Source: an uncultured Oscillibacter sp. (GTDB taxonomy: Bacteria > Bacillota > Clostridia > Oscillospirales > Oscillospiraceae). Taken from it: a stretch of DNA of 18,789 bases. A program made the position numbers and the translations under genes. The stretch lies in the NCBI GenBank assembly GCA_910587875.1, contig CAJUOD010000053.1:1-18789 (forward strand). The letters run 5' to 3'. The notes below the pieces were generated by a model. It was not told where the DNA came from and did no database searches. It worked only from the letters and a program-made list of their open reading frames with translations. Below, piece by piece: positions 7,134 through 16,164 of this stretch (the stretch's first letter is position 1; each line of letters starts with the position of its first letter).

Positions 7134-8242
7134 TTATACCTTGCTGCCCTTGGCCAGGACGATGGGATAGGTGATGTGGCCCATCAGGGTCCGGCCCGGG
7201 AGGACCTCCACGTCCTTGTCGGCGATGATGAAGCTCAGCTGCGCGTCCTTGCGGACCACGGAGTCCTTGAAGATCACGCAGTTGCGTACCACCGCGCCCG
7301 CCTCCACGGTGACGCCCGGGAAGAGGATGGAGTTCTCCACGATGCCCTCGATGGAGCAGCCGTCCCCAAACAGGGAGTTGACGCACTTGCCGCCGGGGCC
7401 GATATAGGTGGAGCTGAGGTCCGCGTTTTTGGCCCGGACGGGGCGCTGGGCGCAGAACAGGTCGGCCCGGATGGCCGGGTCCAGCAGCTGCATGCTGCGG
7501 TCATAGTACTCCTGGACGGAGCGGATCTGGGCGGCGTAGCCCTTCCAGATGTAGCTCTGGATGTTCAGCTGGTCCTTTCTGGCCTGGAGCACGTCGCCCC
7601 GCCAGCTGAGGTGATCCTTGGCGGCGCAGTCCTCCACCAGCTCCAGGAGGAGCTTCTTGGAGACCACGTAGGCCCCCAGGCCCCGGAGGCCCCGGGGGGT
7701 GTGGATGTTGTAGAAGACCTCGGTGACCCGGCCGCCCTCTCCCACCTGGAAGTAGGTGCCGTCCTCGGTCATGAAGCTGTCGTTGGCGCAGACCGCGGTG
7801 ATGTCCGCCCCGGATTTCACATGGCTTTCATAGACGTCGCCCAGGGGCAGGTTGGCAACCAGGTCGCCGTCGATCATGACCACGTAGTCCTGGCGGATGT
7901 CCTCCAGATAGGTCCGCACGGCGGTCAGGGCCTCCATGTGGCCCCGGTAGGGCATGGCGCCCCAGCTGCCCTTGTAGTTGAAGGGGGGCAGGAGGCGCAG
8001 GCCGCCCCGCTTGCGGGAGAGATCCCAGTCCTTGCCGGTGCCCAGGTGGTCCAGCAAGCTCTGATAGTGGCCATGAAGGACGATGCCCACGTCGGTAGCC
8101 CCGGCGTTCACCAGGCTGCTCAGGGCGAAGTCCACCGCCCGGAACCGGCCCCCGAAGGGAATGGAGGCGGAGGAGCGGATGGAGCCCAGCTCCTGGAGGT
8201 TGCCGCGGCGCTCATAGGCGAAAATAATTCCATGCAGTCCGT

Positions 8243-8246
<4 letters not shown>
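7134..8246 (-). CDS. glgD: GlgD, regulatory/non-catalytic subunit of glucose-1-phosphate adenylyltransferase
   Basis: Partner of GlgC in the Firmicutes ADP-glucose pyrophosphorylase, which makes the glucosyl donor for glycogen. It has 370 residues with a nucleotidyltransferase-like N-terminal domain and a C-terminal left-handed beta-helix (hexapeptide repeats such as ENSILFPGVTVEAGAVVRN). The nucleotide-binding glycine loop of GlgC (AGGQGSRL) is replaced here by FAYERRGNLQEL, which supports a non-catalytic, modulating role; the fold marker IPFGGRFRAVDF is kept. The ATG at 8246 overlaps the glgC stop as ATGA and has GAGGAGG 7 nt upstream, within the end of glgC, so translation is probably coupled. 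Last gene of the glgBCD unit, followed 6 nt later by the terminator. How much it alters GlgC kinetics in this organism cannot be read from sequence. Confidence 0.95.
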
Positions 8247-9444
<1,198 letters not shown>

Positions 9445-9448
<4 letters not shown>

Positions 9449-11580
9449 GTCTCTTTCAGCTCCTTTGCCTGTTTTTTCGCTCTGGGCTTTCTTGCGGGTT
9501 TTTCAGCCTTGGCCGTCTTGGGGGCTTTCTCCTCCTTGGCGGAGGCCTTGACGGCCTTGACCAGGGTCTTGGCGGAGGCCTTGGCCGTTTTGCCCACGGC
9601 CTTGGCGGTCTTTTCCGCCGCCTTTACGGCGGTGGCTCCGGCGGCCTTGGCGGCTTTGGCGGCCTTGGCCTCCGGGGAGGCGGGCTTGCGGCCCCTGGGC
9701 TTGGGGAAGGTCCCCTCGCCCCTCAGGAACACTGCGCCGAAGGCGGGGATGCGGATGGCGGCGGAGTGCTCCTTGCCGTGGGACTCGATGGCCTCCACCG
9801 GGACGGGCTTGGTGTCGCCGAAGCCGTCTCCGCCGTATTCCACCGCGTCGGTGTTGAAGACGGGGGTGTACTGCTTGTGGGCGGGGACGCCCATGCGGTA
9901 GCCCTCGTAAGTATTGGGGGAGAAGTTGACGGCGCAGAGGAGATCCCGGCCCTTTTTATCCTTCCGGAGGAAGACCACCACGTTGTTGTGGTTGTCGTCC
10001 ACCACCAGCCACTCGAAGCCCTCCCAGTCGAAGTCAATCTCCCAGAGGGCGGGCTCCTTCTTGTAGAAGGCGTTGGCCTCCTTGAAGAAGCGGTGGACCT
10101 TCTGGTTTTCCTCGTTGTCCAGGAGGTACCAGTCCAGGGACTCCTTGTCATTCCACTCGTGCCACTGGCCCAGCTCCGCGCCCATGAAGAGGAGCTTTTT
10201 GCCCGGGTGGGCCAGGAGGTAGGCGTAGAAGCCCCGGGTGCAGCGGAGCTGGTTGTGGTAGTCGCCGGGCATCTTGCCCACCACGGAGCCCTTCATGTGG
10301 ACCACCTCGTCGTGAGAGATGGGCAGCACGAAGTTCTCGGAGAAGGCGTACATCATGGAGAAGGTGATATCCTTGTGGTGGTCCTGGCGGAACCAGGGGT
10401 CCAGCTTCAGGTAGTGGCACATGTCGTTCATCCAGCCCATGTTCCACTTGAGGTTGAAGCCCAGGCCGCCGATGTCGGCGGGGCGGCTGACCATGGGCCA
10501 GGCCGTGGACTCCTCGGCGATCATCATCACGCCGGGCTTTACGGAGAAGGCCATGGCATTCAGCTCCCGGAGGAAGTCGATGGCCTCCAGGTTCTCGTGC
10601 CCGCCGTATTTGTTGGGGGTCCAGGCGCCGCCCTGGCGGCTGTAGTCCAGGTAGAGCATGGAGGCCACGGCGTCCACCCGCAGACCGTCGATGTGGCACT
10701 CCTCCAGCCAGAAGCGGGCGGAGGAGAAGAGGAAGCTCTTGACCTCGGGCCGTCCGTAGTCAAAGACCCGGGTGCCCCAGGAGGCGTGCTCCCACTTGTT
10801 GGGGTCGCTGTACTCGTAGCAGCAGCCGCCGTCGAACTCATAGAGCCCGTGGGAGTCCTTGCAGAAGTGGGCGGGGACCCAGTCCAGGATGACGGCGATG
10901 CCGTTTTTGTGCATGTGGTTTACAAACCACAAAAAGTCCTTGGGCGTGCCGTACCGGGAGGTGGGGGCGAAGTAGCCGGTGCACTGGTAGCCCCAGGAGC
11001 CGTCGAAGGGGTGCTCCAGCACGGGCAGCAGCTCAATGGCGGTGTAGCCCATGTCCTTGACATAGGCCGCCAGCTCCTTGGCCATATCCATGTAGTCGTA
11101 GAAGTCCCCGTTGGGGCGCTTCTTCCAGGAGCCCAGATGGACCTCGTAGATGTTCAGGGGGGAGTCGTAAACCTGGTGCTTTTCCCGCTTCGCCAGGAAG
11201 GCGGCGTCGGTCCACTGGAAGCCCTCGATGTCGTAGAGCTTGCCGGCGGTGGCCGGGCGGGTCTCGCAGTGGAAGGCGTAGGGGTCCGTCTTCAGCCGCA
11301 CCTCCCCGTCGGGGCCGGTGACGGCGTACTTGTAGGACGTATACTCTCCCAGGCCGGGGATGAAGCCCTCCCAGACCTCGCCGTTCCGGGTGAGGCTGTG
11401 GACGCCGCCGGTCCAGTCGTTGAAATCGCCCACGACGGAGACGCTCTGGGCGTGGGGAGCCCAGACCCGGAAGGTCCAGCCCTCCGCGCCTTTTTTCTTA
11501 TCGGGGTGGGAGCCGAACCAGCGCCAGCCGTCCGTCAGGGTCCCGGCGTGAAAGCGTTCGGCCTGATCGTGTTTTGCCAT
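9445..11580 (-). CDS. glgB: 1,4-alpha-glucan branching enzyme with Lys/Ala-rich C-terminal tail
   Basis: GH13 branching enzyme that creates alpha-1,6 branches in glycogen. The ATG at 11580 has GGAGG 6 nt upstream, giving 711 residues; an in-frame TTG at 11586 lies between the two and is not preferred. A CBM48 domain comes first (FRVWAPHAQSVSVVGDFNDW, about 39-58), then the catalytic barrel with DWVPAHF (region I), the nucleophile Asp303 in GLRVDAVA, the acid/base Glu356 in IAEEST (53 residues later, as in E. coli), and SHDEVVH (region IV). The all-beta C domain ends near residue 625 (AVFLRGEGTF). An extra 85-residue tail (627-711) follows, rich in Lys and Ala. First gene of glgB-glgC-glgD, with a promoter about 150 nt upstream; its stop overlaps glgC. 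The function of the tail is unknown. Confidence 0.97.
9448..9702 (-). other. Low-complexity Lys/Ala tail of GlgB (residues 627-711)
   Basis: About 85 residues with about 23 Lys, 4 Arg and 7 Glu (net near +20) and roughly 30 Ala, with KAAK, KTAKA and KASAK motifs at 3-4 residue spacing. The composition resembles histone H1 C-termini and the tails of bacterial PhaF and AlgP. It starts just after the normal end of the branching enzyme C domain and remains in the glgB frame up to the stop that overlaps glgC. Confidence 0.9.
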
Positions 11581-11737
11581 AGTCAACCTCCGTGCAGAGC
11601 CGCGGAAACTCTCCAGACCCGCAGCTGCCGCTTATAGGCGAGCGGCCCGCCGATTTCCCGGGCGCCCCTCCGACGCCCTGCCCGCCGTCCAGACGCAGCG
11701 GGCTGTGCTTGATGCAAACGATTAGCTATTCTGGAAT

Positions 11738-11766
11738 ATTATACTTCTTTTCAAAAATAGCGTCAA
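11738..11766 (-). promoter_or_regulatory. Promoter of glgB-glgC-glgD
   Basis: On the minus strand, TTGACG (11761-11766) and a perfect TATAAT (11738-11743) are 17 nt apart, with an AT-rich spacer. Start near 11731, leaving a leader of about 150 nt before the glgB ATG. Confidence 0.88.
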
Positions 11767-11916
11767 GGACGGTCCTGTCGAAAAAACCGCCCGTCTTTTA
11801 GCATGTTCCCCCAAATCTACTTCAAGATTCACAATATTTTTTGGTGACCTTCGGCAAAATGTTCAAAAGATGGAGGGAAAACTGGGGAAGTATGCTAATA
11901 AAAAAATGGACGGATG

Positions 11917-11945
11917 TTGATTTTGCCGCCGGGCTGCGGTATGAT
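11917..11945 (+). promoter_or_regulatory. Promoter of the TauE/SafE-racemase pair
   Basis: TTGATT (11917-11922) and TATGAT (11940-11945) are 17 nt apart. The start would be near 11952, about 29 nt before the ATG at 11981. Confidence 0.75.
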
Positions 11946-11980
11946 AGCAGGACAGTTTATTTGTTTTCAGGAGGTCCTCC

Positions 11981-12793
11981 ATGCTTCAGTATCTGACGGC
12001 CCTGCGGGTCGACGGCTTCCCCCTCTGGGTGGTGCTGCTGATCTGCGCGGGCGTGTTCCTGGCGTCCTTTATGGACGCCATCGCCGGCGGGGGCGGCATC
12101 ATCTCCGCGCCCACCCACCTCATCGCCTTCGGCAGCCTCCCCGCGCCCTACGCTCTGGGGACCAACAAGGTCTCCGCCGCCATCGGCACCTGCTTTTCCA
12201 CCGCCCGGTTTATCAAGAACGGCTATGTGGACTGGCGGCTCTTCGGGCCCTCCATTTTCTTTTCCCTGACGGGCTCCGTGGCGGGCACCTGGCTCCAGCA
12301 CCGGACGCCGGACGCGGTTTTGAAGTACATGCTTCTGCTGGTGCTGCCGGTGGTGGCCTTCATCACCCTGCGGAACCGGGAGTGGCCCGACGAGCCGGGG
12401 GAGATCGACCGCCGGAGGCAGATTGCCATCGTCTGGGCGGCGGCCTTTGTCATCGGCGGCTATGACGGCTATTACGGCCCCGGCACGGGGACCTTCCTGA
12501 TGATCATCTTCATCCGCCTGGCGAAGCTGGACACCCGCCACGCGGCGGGGGGCGTGAAGGTCATCAACCTGGCCTCCAACATCGGCAGCCTCTTCACCCA
12601 GCTGGCCTCCGGCTACGTGTTCCTGGGCGTGGGGCTCATCGCCTCCGTGGCCTCCATCGCGGGGCACTACATCGGCTCCGGCCTGGCTATCAAGAACGGC
12701 AGCAAGATCGTCCGCCCGGCGGTCATCGTCGTGCTGATTCTGCTGACGGTGAAGGTGGGCAGCGAATTATTATTCCCGGACTTTTGGGGGTAA
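11981..12793 (+). CDS. TauE/SafE-family membrane exporter (YfcA-like)
   Basis: Integral membrane protein of the TauE/SafE (sulfite exporter/DUF81) family, whose members move small anions such as sulfite, sulfoacetate or sulfolactate, most with unknown substrate. It has 270 residues with about eight hydrophobic segments and the two family half-repeats: FMDAIAGGGGIISAPTHL near residues 29-46 and GGYDGYYGPGTGTF near 163-176, each followed by the typical GTNK or HAAGGVKV stretch. The ATG at 11981 has AGGAGG 6 nt upstream. The next gene begins 3 nt after its stop, so the two are cotranscribed. The racemase neighbour suggests the exported solute could be a carboxylate or amino acid, but this is only context; the family name should not be read as proof of sulfite transport. 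Confidence 0.88.
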   Translation: MLQYLTALRVDGFPLWVVLLICAGVFLASFMDAIAGGGGIISAPTHLIAFGSLPAPYALGTNKVSAAIGTCFSTARFIKNGYVDWRLFGPSIFFSLTGSVAGTWLQHRTPDAVLKYMLLLVLPVVAFITLRNREWPDEPGEIDRRRQIAIVWAAAFVIGGYDGYYGPGTGTFLMIIFIRLAKLDTRHAAGGVKVINLASNIGSLFTQLASGYVFLGVGLIASVASIAGHYIGSGLAIKNGSKIVRPAVIVVLILLTVKVGSELLFPDFWG

Positions 12794-12796
12794 CTT

Positions 12797-13504
12797 ATGA
12801 AGAAAACCATTGGCATTTTAGGGGGCATGGGCCCCATGGCTACGGCGGACCTGTTTCAGAAAATCACGGCCCTCACCGACGCTGCGGGGGACAACGGACA
12901 CATCCGGGTCTACATCGACAGCAACGCCTCCATCCCCGACCGCACCGCCGCCATCTTGGAGGGCGGGGAGGACCCGGTGCCCGCTATGGCGGACGCCCTG
13001 CGGCACCTGGAGCTCTGCGGGGCGGACTGCGTCGTCATGCCCTGCAACACCGCCCACTATTTTCTGCCCCGTCTGGAGCCCCTGACAAAGCTGCCTTTCC
13101 TCAGCATGATTGAGGCGGCGGCGGAAGCCTGCCGGACCCGCTTCCCCGGGAAGACGGTGGGGATTCTGGCGACTACCGGGACCCTCTCGGCGGGGCTGTA
13201 TCAGGAGGCCCTGGCGGCGGCGGGCGTACCCTTCCTGGTCCCGGACGCGGGGGAGCGGGAGGCCCTGATGGAGGTCATTTACCAGGGCGTGAAGGCCGGG
13301 GCCCCGCCGTCCCAATACCGGGAGGCGTTTTGCTCCGTCACGGAGGGCATGATGAACCGGGGGACGGCGTGCTTCCTCCTGGCCTGCACGGAGCTGCCCC
13401 TGGCGGTCCGGGAGCTGGGGCTGGATCTGCCCTGCGTGGACCCCACGGAGGAGCTGGCCAAGGCCGCCATCCGCTTCTGCGGCTATGGCGTGCGTGAGAA
13501 ATAA
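12797..13504 (+). CDS. Aspartate/glutamate racemase family protein (probable aspartate racemase)
   Basis: Cofactor-independent racemase of the Asp/Glu/hydantoin racemase superfamily, interconverting L- and D-acidic amino acids by a two-cysteine mechanism. It has 235 residues, normal for aspartate racemases. It begins with the family signature KTIGILGGMGPMAT; the two catalytic cysteines are Cys83 in MPCNTAH and Cys197 in LACTELP, both intact. The ATG at 12797 lies 3 nt after the exporter stop, with GGGGG just upstream as a modest ribosome site overlapping the end of that gene, so translation is probably coupled. Ends at a strong hairpin. The MGPMAT and NTAH context favours aspartate racemase over the peptidoglycan glutamate racemase MurI, but a broad-specificity amino acid racemase is possible. 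Confidence 0.9.
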   Translation: MKKTIGILGGMGPMATADLFQKITALTDAAGDNGHIRVYIDSNASIPDRTAAILEGGEDPVPAMADALRHLELCGADCVVMPCNTAHYFLPRLEPLTKLPFLSMIEAAAEACRTRFPGKTVGILATTGTLSAGLYQEALAAAGVPFLVPDAGEREALMEVIYQGVKAGAPPSQYREAFCSVTEGMMNRGTACFLLACTELPLAVRELGLDLPCVDPTEELAKAAIRFCGYGVREK

Positions 13505-13511
13505 AACCGCA

Positions 13512-13567
13512 AGAGGCCGGATGTCTGTCTATATTGTCAGACATCCGGCCTCTGTTCACGTTTTTTT
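13512..13567 (+). terminator. Terminator after the racemase gene
   Basis: A perfect 16-bp stem (13512-13527 with 13538-13553) has a 10-nt loop and is followed, after a 7-nt gap, by seven T residues. The gap weakens it as a classical terminator, but its position 7 nt after the stop and its stability support the role. Confidence 0.78.
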
Positions 13568-13597
13568 CATAATTTTTCACAATCTTTCCATTTCCCC

Positions 13598-13626
13598 TTT
13601 ACATCGGCAGAGCACTTTGGTATAAT
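13598..13626 (+). promoter_or_regulatory. Promoter of the dicarboxylate symporter gene
   Basis: TTTACA (13598-13603) and a perfect TATAAT (13621-13626) are 17 nt apart. The leader of about 90 nt contains a short inverted repeat, GGACA/TGTCC with a 2-nt centre (13655-13666), just downstream of the start; it could be an operator but is too short to be sure. Confidence 0.85.
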
Positions 13627-13724
13627 GTGGCTAATTTGGAGAGGATTCCCGGCGGGACATTTGTCCAAAACACAGACGGACCGCCTGGAAGGCCCCAAAG
13701 ATTTTATTTTTATGAGGTGAGTGT

Positions 13725-14942
13725 ATGAAGAAGAAAAACAACCTGCCTGTGCGGATACTGATTGCGCTTGTCGCCGGTATCGTGGTGGGCCTGGTCTGCT
13801 ACTTCGCCGGACTGGCGGACTTCACCGCGACGTACTTAAAGCCCTTCGGCGACATCTTCGTGAACCTGCTGAAGTTCATCGTGGTGCCTGTGGTGCTCCT
13901 CTCCATGATCGACGGCATCCTCTCCATGGGCGATATGAAGCAGGTGGGCTCCGTGGGCGTGAAGACGGTGGCCTACTTCCTCTGCACCACCGCCATCGCC
14001 TGTGTCATCGGCCTAATCTTCGCCAACATCTTCATGGGCGCGGGCCTGTTCCCCGACCTCTCCGCGGAGCTGGGTGCGGCGGAGTATGAGCCCAAGGCCT
14101 TCAACGGCTTTATGTCCGTCCTGGTGGACATTTTCCCCAGCAACATGTGGGGCGCGTTTGTCAACGCCAACATGCTCCAGGTCATCGTGGTCTCCCTGTT
14201 CTTCGGCGGAGCCATCATGATGGCCGGGGAGAAGGGGAAGCTCTGCCGGGACCTGGTGAGCTCCATGTACGCCGTGATCGAGAAGCTGATGGAGTTCGTC
14301 ATCTCCCTGTCCCCCATCGGCGTGTTCACCTACATGGCGTGGGTCACCGCCACTCAGGGCGCGGCCATTCTGGGCTCTCTCTTCCTGGTCATCCTCTGTG
14401 CGTACATCGGCTACATCGTCCACGCCGTCCTGGTCTACTCCCTGTCCGCCCAGGTCTTCGTGGGCATGAGCCCTATGAAGTTCTTCAAGGGCGCCTTCGC
14501 GGCTATGATCTTCGCCTTCACCTCCACGTCCTCCGCGGCGACCCTGCCGGTCTCCAAGGAGTGCGCCCATGAGCTGGGGGCCAAGGACGACATCGCCGCC
14601 TTCGTCCTGCCCCTGGGCTCTACCATCAACATGGACGGCACGGCTATCTACCAGTGCGTGGCCACAGTGTTCATCGCCTCCTGCGCGGGCATCCACCTGA
14701 CCATCGGGCAGATGGTCATCGTGGTGGTCACGGCCACCCTGGCCTCTATCGGCACCGCCGGCGTCTCCGGCGCGGGCATGATCATGCTGGCCATGGTGCT
14801 GGAGACTTTGGGAATTCCCGTGGCGTACATCGGCCTCATCGTGGCGGTGGACCGGCTCTTCGACATGGGCCGCACCTGCCTGAACGTCACCGGCGACATC
14901 GCCTGCTCCCTCTGCGTCACCAAGTGGCAGGAGAAGAAGTAA
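13725..14942 (+). CDS. Cation:acidic amino acid (dicarboxylate) symporter, DAACS/SLC1 family
   Basis: Membrane symporter that imports aspartate, glutamate or C4-dicarboxylates with Na+ or H+, related to GltP and GltPh. The 405 residues match the family. It shows the serine-rich HP1 hairpin TSTSSAATLP, the TM7 motif NMDGT (Asn302-Thr306), the HP2 loop GTAGVSGAGMIML, and the TM8 signature DMGRTCLNVTGD with Asp380, Arg383, Thr384, Asn387 and Asp391 spaced exactly as the substrate residues of GltPh (Asp394, Arg397, Thr398, Asn401, Asp405). Arg383 indicates a substrate with an acidic side chain, so Asp/Glu is favoured. The ATG at 13725 follows GAGGTGA. Monocistronic, with its own promoter and terminator. 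Its position after an Asp/Glu racemase gene fits a local acidic amino acid theme, although a terminator separates them. Confidence 0.95.
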   Translation: MKKKNNLPVRILIALVAGIVVGLVCYFAGLADFTATYLKPFGDIFVNLLKFIVVPVVLLSMIDGILSMGDMKQVGSVGVKTVAYFLCTTAIACVIGLIFANIFMGAGLFPDLSAELGAAEYEPKAFNGFMSVLVDIFPSNMWGAFVNANMLQVIVVSLFFGGAIMMAGEKGKLCRDLVSSMYAVIEKLMEFVISLSPIGVFTYMAWVTATQGAAILGSLFLVILCAYIGYIVHAVLVYSLSAQVFVGMSPMKFFKGAFAAMIFAFTSTSSAATLPVSKECAHELGAKDDIAAFVLPLGSTINMDGTAIYQCVATVFIASCAGIHLTIGQMVIVVVTATLASIGTAGVSGAGMIMLAMVLETLGIPVAYIGLIVAVDRLFDMGRTCLNVTGDIACSLCVTKWQEKK

Positions 14943-14964
14943 GCAGCTTTCAGACAAACGACAG

Positions 14965-14997
14965 CCGGGGGACCCGTTTTGGGTCCCCCGGTTTTTT
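14965..14997 (+). terminator. Terminator after the symporter gene
   Basis: A perfect 11-bp stem, CCGGGGGACCC (14965-14975) with its complement (14981-14991), a 5-nt loop, and six T residues directly after (14992-14997). Textbook intrinsic terminator. Confidence 0.95.
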
Positions 14998-15030
14998 GAG
15001 GAAATTTTAAGCTTTGTGAGATATTCTGGA

Positions 15031-15064
15031 CCCCTGGGGGATATCCCTTACAGAAGGGCCCTTC
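15031..15064. promoter_or_regulatory. Cluster of short palindromes before the ECF sigma gene
   Basis: Within 34 bp upstream of the sigma gene lie CCCCTGGGG (15031-15039), GGGATATCCC (15038-15047) and the perfect 12-bp palindrome GAAGGGCCCTTC (15053-15064). They may be an operator, or leader hairpins near the ribosome site. I found no convincing housekeeping promoter for the sigma operon, which would fit autoregulation from an ECF-type promoter, but this is speculative. Confidence 0.35.
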
Positions 15065-15093
15065 CAAACCAAGCCCCAAGGAGGTGAGACGCG

Positions 15094-15570
15094 TTGACGG
15101 ACCAGCGGTTCCAAGAGGCCGTGAAGCTATACGGCGACATGGTGTTCCGGCTGGCGTACAGCTATCTGAAAAACCGGGCGGACGCCGAGGACGTGATGCA
15201 GGAGTCCCTGCTGAAGCTCTACGTGGAGCCCCGGGAGTTCGAGTCGGCGGAGCACGAGAAGCGCTGGCTGCTCCGGGTGGCGGCCAACGAGTGTAAAAAG
15301 CTCCTCCGCTCCCCCTGGCGGCGGCGGACGGACTCCCTGGACGACATAGAGGAGGCCCCGGTCTTCGACCGGCCCGCCCAGTCGGAGCTGTTCCGAGAGG
15401 TGATGGCCCTGCCCCCCAAGTACCGGGCGGCGGTGTACCTCTACTACTACGAGGGCTATTCCGTGAAGGAGGCCGGCGAGCTGCTGGGGGCCAAGGCGTC
15501 CACCGTCCAGACCTGGCTCATGCGGGCCAGGGGACAGCTGAAAACCAAACTGAAGGAGGCGGAAGCCTGA
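15094..15570 (+). CDS. ECF-type RNA polymerase sigma factor
   Basis: Sigma-70 family, group 4 factor that would direct RNA polymerase to a small stress or envelope regulon. It has 158 residues: a sigma-2 region (about 8-75) with RADAEDVMQESLLKLY, a Pro/Asp/Glu-containing linker (about 76-100), and a sigma-4 region (about 103-155) with LPPKYRAAVYLYYYEGYSVKEAGELLG and the helix-turn-helix end STVQTWLMRARGQLK. The start is a TTG at 15094, chosen because a complete AAGGAGGTGA site is at 15078-15087 and the protein starts correctly at the family position. Its stop overlaps the next gene by one base, so the pair is coupled. Regulation is probably by that partner, a predicted membrane protein. The regulon is unknown. 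Confidence 0.95.
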   Translation: MTDQRFQEAVKLYGDMVFRLAYSYLKNRADAEDVMQESLLKLYVEPREFESAEHEKRWLLRVAANECKKLLRSPWRRRTDSLDDIEEAPVFDRPAQSELFREVMALPPKYRAAVYLYYYEGYSVKEAGELLGAKASTVQTWLMRARGQLKTKLKEAEA

Positions 15571-16124
15571 TGATGGATGAGAGACTGTATCGCGAGACCT
15601 TTGACCGGCTCCGGGCCTCCGACGAGGCGAAGAAGGAGGTCCTTGTAAAAATGAACGAGACGAAGAAAACTGCGCGGCGGCCCTGGAAGGCCCTGCGGGC
15701 GGTGGCCCTGGCGGCGATGCTGACCCTGGCCCTGGCGGTGACCGCCAACGCGGCCAGCAACGGTATGCTGTTCGAGAACATGCGGATCATCTTCCAGGAC
15801 GGCTCCCACATCGTGCTGGAAAACGACGCCGGGCAGCGGGTGAACGTCGTCGGCGTTTTCGCCGACGCGGAGCTCCGGGACGGGAAGCTGATCCTGACCG
15901 TGGACAATGCGGAATTTGACATCACGGAGGAAATCGTGGAAAGCGGGGTTTACCAGGGAACCGTAAAAACCTCCGGGGGCGAGGATGTGGACGTGACGGT
16001 CACCGGCACCCTGGAGGACCATGAGGTCCAGCTGTCCCTCCAGGGCGGCTCTGATAATTACAGCATCTCTACGGAAGGCTCCGCCGCCACAGAGAGCTTC
16101 ACCAGCGTCACCGTTACAGAGTAA
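15570..16124 (+). CDS. Single-pass membrane protein, probable anti-sigma factor of the preceding ECF sigma
   Basis: I recognise no specific family beyond the general pattern of ECF-linked anti-sigma proteins. The 184 residues comprise a short charged N-terminal part predicted in the cytosol (1-40, beginning MDERLYRETFDRLRASDEAKKEVL), one hydrophobic segment (about 41-60) after a basic RRPWKALR stretch, and about 120 residues outside the membrane, acidic, Thr/Val-rich and likely beta-stranded. There is no HxxxCxxC zinc anti-sigma motif. The hydrophobic segment ends in ANAAS, so a cleaved signal sequence is a less likely alternative. The first of two adjacent ATGs (15570) is used: it overlaps the sigma stop as TGATG and has AAGGAGG 10 nt upstream. 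Overlap with the sigma gene and topology are the evidence for an anti-sigma role; binding is inferred. Confidence 0.72.
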   Translation: MMDERLYRETFDRLRASDEAKKEVLVKMNETKKTARRPWKALRAVALAAMLTLALAVTANAASNGMLFENMRIIFQDGSHIVLENDAGQRVNVVGVFADAELRDGKLILTVDNAEFDITEEIVESGVYQGTVKTSGGEDVDVTVTGTLEDHEVQLSLQGGSDNYSISTEGSAATESFTSVTVTE

Positions 16125-16131
16125 GTAAAAG

Positions 16132-16164
16132 ACCGCCGGAGGGTTTGTCCCTCCGGCGGTTTTT
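16132..16164. terminator. Bidirectional terminator between the anti-sigma gene and glnS
   Basis: A perfect 12-bp stem, ACCGCCGGAGGG (16132-16143) with its complement (16149-16160), closes a 5-nt loop. Four to five T residues follow on the plus strand and a U-rich tract (CTTTTACTT) on the minus strand. It serves the convergent stops at 16124 and 16164. Confidence 0.9.

Larger units (their letters stand above)
11581..11980. other. Divergent intergenic region between glgB and the TauE/SafE gene
   Basis: This 400-bp stretch holds no credible gene. From left to right it contains the GC-rich glgB leader (11581-11731, with a GCCGCT/AGCGGC hairpin near 11627-11646), the glgB promoter, an AT-rich segment of about 150 bp (11767-11916) in which I recognise nothing specific, and the forward promoter of the exporter gene. 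The AT-rich centre is the natural place for regulator binding, but no clear operator repeat was found. Confidence 0.7.

Noticed and set aside
9766..11637. Plus-strand open frame of about 620 codons opposite glgB
   Set aside because: Shadow of glgB; Val/Gly/Leu-rich with no recognisable family and no ribosome site.
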